This document shows positions 5,576-6,919 of a stretch of DNA of 6,919 bases, one piece after another. A program made the translations under genes and the position numbers. The stretch lies in NCBI GenBank assembly GCA_003453215.1, contig DMMB01000098.1, positions 1-6,919 of the forward strand, read 5' to 3'. The stretch comes from Oscillospiraceae bacterium (GTDB lineage Bacteria; Bacillota; Clostridia; Oscillospirales; Ruminococcaceae). Below the pieces are notes generated by a model. The model was given only the letters and a program-made list of their open reading frames with translations. It was not told where the DNA came from and searched no databases. Positions within the stretch are counted from its first letter, which is position 1, and the number at the start of each line of letters is the position of its first letter.

Positions 5576-6892
5576 ATGTCCATTCTTATCGATCAAGTCA
5601 CCCCCCATACCCCGGCCGCCCGGGCCGGTATCCAGGCCGGCGATCGCCTGGTCTCGGTCAATGGCAATCTCATCCGCGATGTACTGGATTACCGCTTTTA
5701 CATGATTGATACCTCCCTCACCGTCGAGGTGGAGCGGGAAAGCAAATCTCACTTTTACCATATTCAAAAAGAAGAATACGACGAACTGGGGCTGGAATTC
5801 ACCGATTACCTCATGGATCGCCAGCACCACTGCGCCAATAAATGCGTCTTTTGCTTTGTCGATCAGCTGCCCAAAGGAATGCGCGAAACGCTCTATTTTA
5901 AAGATGACGACAGCCGCATGAGCTTCCTCTTCGGCAGCTATGTCACCCTCACCAATATGACCGATGAGGACGTCGCCCGCATTATTAAAATGCACATCAG
6001 CCCGATCAATATTTCGGTTCACGCCACCAATCCGGAACTGCGGGTGGAGCTGATGAAAAATCCCCGCAGCGGCGAAGTGCTCAAATACATTCCCCAGCTG
6101 GCCGCCCACCACATCCGCATCAATGCCCAAATTGTCCTCTGCCCCGGCCTCAATGACGGCGAAGAACTGCGCCGCAGCCTGTGGGATCTGGGGCAGTACG
6201 CCCCGGAGGTGCAAAGCATCGCCTTGGTGCCGGTCGGGCTTACCGGCCACCGGGAGGGCCTCTATCCCCTGCGCATGATGACCCCCGAAGAAGCCGCCGA
6301 TTGCATCCGCATTGCCGATGAATTTGGGGAAGAAATGCTGCGCCGCCACGGCAGCCGCATTGCCTTCTGCGCCGATGAACTCTACCTCATCGCCGGGCTG
6401 CCCCTGCCGGATTATGGCTACTACGAAGACTTTGACCAGCTGGGCAACGGGGTGGGCACCACCGCCATGCTGCGGGATGAATTTGCCTCCGCCCTTTCCA
6501 TGGAAGATGGCGATGAAGAAGAAAGCCACTTCGCCCTTGCCACCGGCGAAGCCGCCGCGCCCCTTCTGCGGGAGCTCCTGGAAACCGCCAAAGAGAAGTT
6601 CCCCCACCGGCAGCTTACCGTCTACGGTGTGCCCAATATCACCTTCGGCGGCGGGGTCAATGTCACCGGTCTCGTCTGCGGCCGGGATATCATCGAATAC
6701 CTCCGGGATAAACCCCTCTACGAGGGCCTCATCCTCCCGGAAATCATGCTGCGGGATGAAAAGGATAAGTTCCTGGATGATTCCACCCCCTATGATGTCG
6801 CCGAAGCGCTGCACACCCCGGTTTTTGTGGCCGGCATGGATGGCGCTGATCTCTTAGATGCCCTGCTGGGGCTCACCCCGTCCCTGGCTTAG
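5576..6892 (+). CDS. PDZ-radical SAM-DUF512 protein of unknown function
   Basis: A conserved 438-residue protein of Clostridia and cyanobacteria with no assigned reaction. A PDZ-like domain fills residues 1-60 (PAARAGIQAGDRLVSVNG, 13-30). A radical SAM core (about 78-270) carries the 4Fe-4S motif Cys86-x3-Cys90-x2-Cys93 (CANKCVFC), ISVHATNPE (146-154) and QIVLCPGLNDG (185-195). The DUF512 domain (about 278-435) has GVPNITFGGGVNVTGLVCGRD in its usual place (351-371). Length and domain order are those of the family, with no missing residues seen. AGGAG lies 7 nt before the ATG, and the gene follows the GNAT by 14 bp. In many Firmicutes this gene lies next to der, the ribosome-assembly GTPase; the window ends 27 bp after the stop, so that cannot be checked here. 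No terminator is seen, so the operon may continue. Confidence 0.93.
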   Translation: MSILIDQVTPHTPAARAGIQAGDRLVSVNGNLIRDVLDYRFYMIDTSLTVEVERESKSHFYHIQKEEYDELGLEFTDYLMDRQHHCANKCVFCFVDQLPKGMRETLYFKDDDSRMSFLFGSYVTLTNMTDEDVARIIKMHISPINISVHATNPELRVELMKNPRSGEVLKYIPQLAAHHIRINAQIVLCPGLNDGEELRRSLWDLGQYAPEVQSIALVPVGLTGHREGLYPLRMMTPEEAADCIRIADEFGEEMLRRHGSRIAFCADELYLIAGLPLPDYGYYEDFDQLGNGVGTTAMLRDEFASALSMEDGDEEESHFALATGEAAAPLLRELLETAKEKFPHRQLTVYGVPNITFGGGVNVTGLVCGRDIIEYLRDKPLYEGLILPEIMLRDEKDKFLDDSTPYDVAEALHTPVFVAGMDGADLLDALLGLTPSLA

Positions 6893-6919
6893 TCTCTGCC
6901 AGCCGCAAATTTCGGGCCG

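Noticed and set aside
5558..6814. Long minus-strand open frame opposite the DUF512 gene.
   Set aside because: Antisense shadow; the plus-strand frame has complete PDZ, radical SAM and DUF512 motifs and a ribosome site.
6914..6919. GGGCCG at the right edge as the start of another copy of the structured element.
   Set aside because: Six GC-rich bases are too few to support this in GC-rich DNA; only sequence beyond the window could tell.

Overview
The window looks like a chromosomal segment of a GC-rich anaerobic Firmicute of the class Clostridia, most likely in or near the Oscillospiraceae (Faecalibacterium, Gemmiger or Subdoligranulum type). The reasons are strong GGAGG/AAAGGAG ribosome binding sites before every gene, a class B sortase, an MtaB of the Gram-positive type, and a PDZ-radical SAM-DUF512 protein. 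The genus assignment is inference from gene content and base composition; no search was run.

Layout. Positions 1-152 are non-coding: hairpin repeats at the left edge, then the intrinsic terminator of the first gene. On the minus strand, 1313-153 is a membrane-anchored class B sortase with its own promoter, a long Ala-rich stalk and an unexpected internal LPATGG motif. A 268-bp gap follows, with the sortase promoter, another hairpin repeat and the terminator of the next unit. That unit, also minus strand, is a two-gene operon: a GNAT acetyltransferase (3147-2626) and, 18 bp further on, an HD phosphohydrolase fused to a second GNAT domain (2607-1582). A divergent intergenic region (3148-3431) holds promoter candidates for both directions and a strikingly regular inverted-repeat element. 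The plus-strand unit then reads mtaB (tRNA ms2t6A37 methylthiotransferase), an unlisted 47-residue two-helix membrane protein, a third GNAT, and the PDZ-radical SAM-DUF512 protein. The last three are only 14-17 bp apart, and no terminator is seen before the window ends.

The most unusual feature is the mtaB leader. Downstream of a TTGCTA-N17-TATAAT promoter, an 81-nt segment (3305-3385) folds into an uninterrupted 11-bp closing stem around three perfect hairpins of 7, 8 and 9 bp, each with a 3-nt loop. It is followed by a T-run and then by the mtaB ribosome binding site. Related hairpins with TGC triloops lie at 1-46 and 1462-1476, so this may be the best-preserved copy of a dispersed structured repeat family. 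Alternatively it may be a leader regulator or a small RNA. The other points worth attention are the sortase carrying a sortase-type motif in its own linker, the HD-GNAT fusion, and the small membrane protein.

Functionally the genes are a mix: surface protein anchoring (sortase), probable nucleotide hydrolysis plus acetyl transfer (the GNAT/HD-GNAT pair), tRNA modification (mtaB) and a conserved radical SAM protein of unknown role. No mobile element, CRISPR array, rRNA or tRNA gene was seen.
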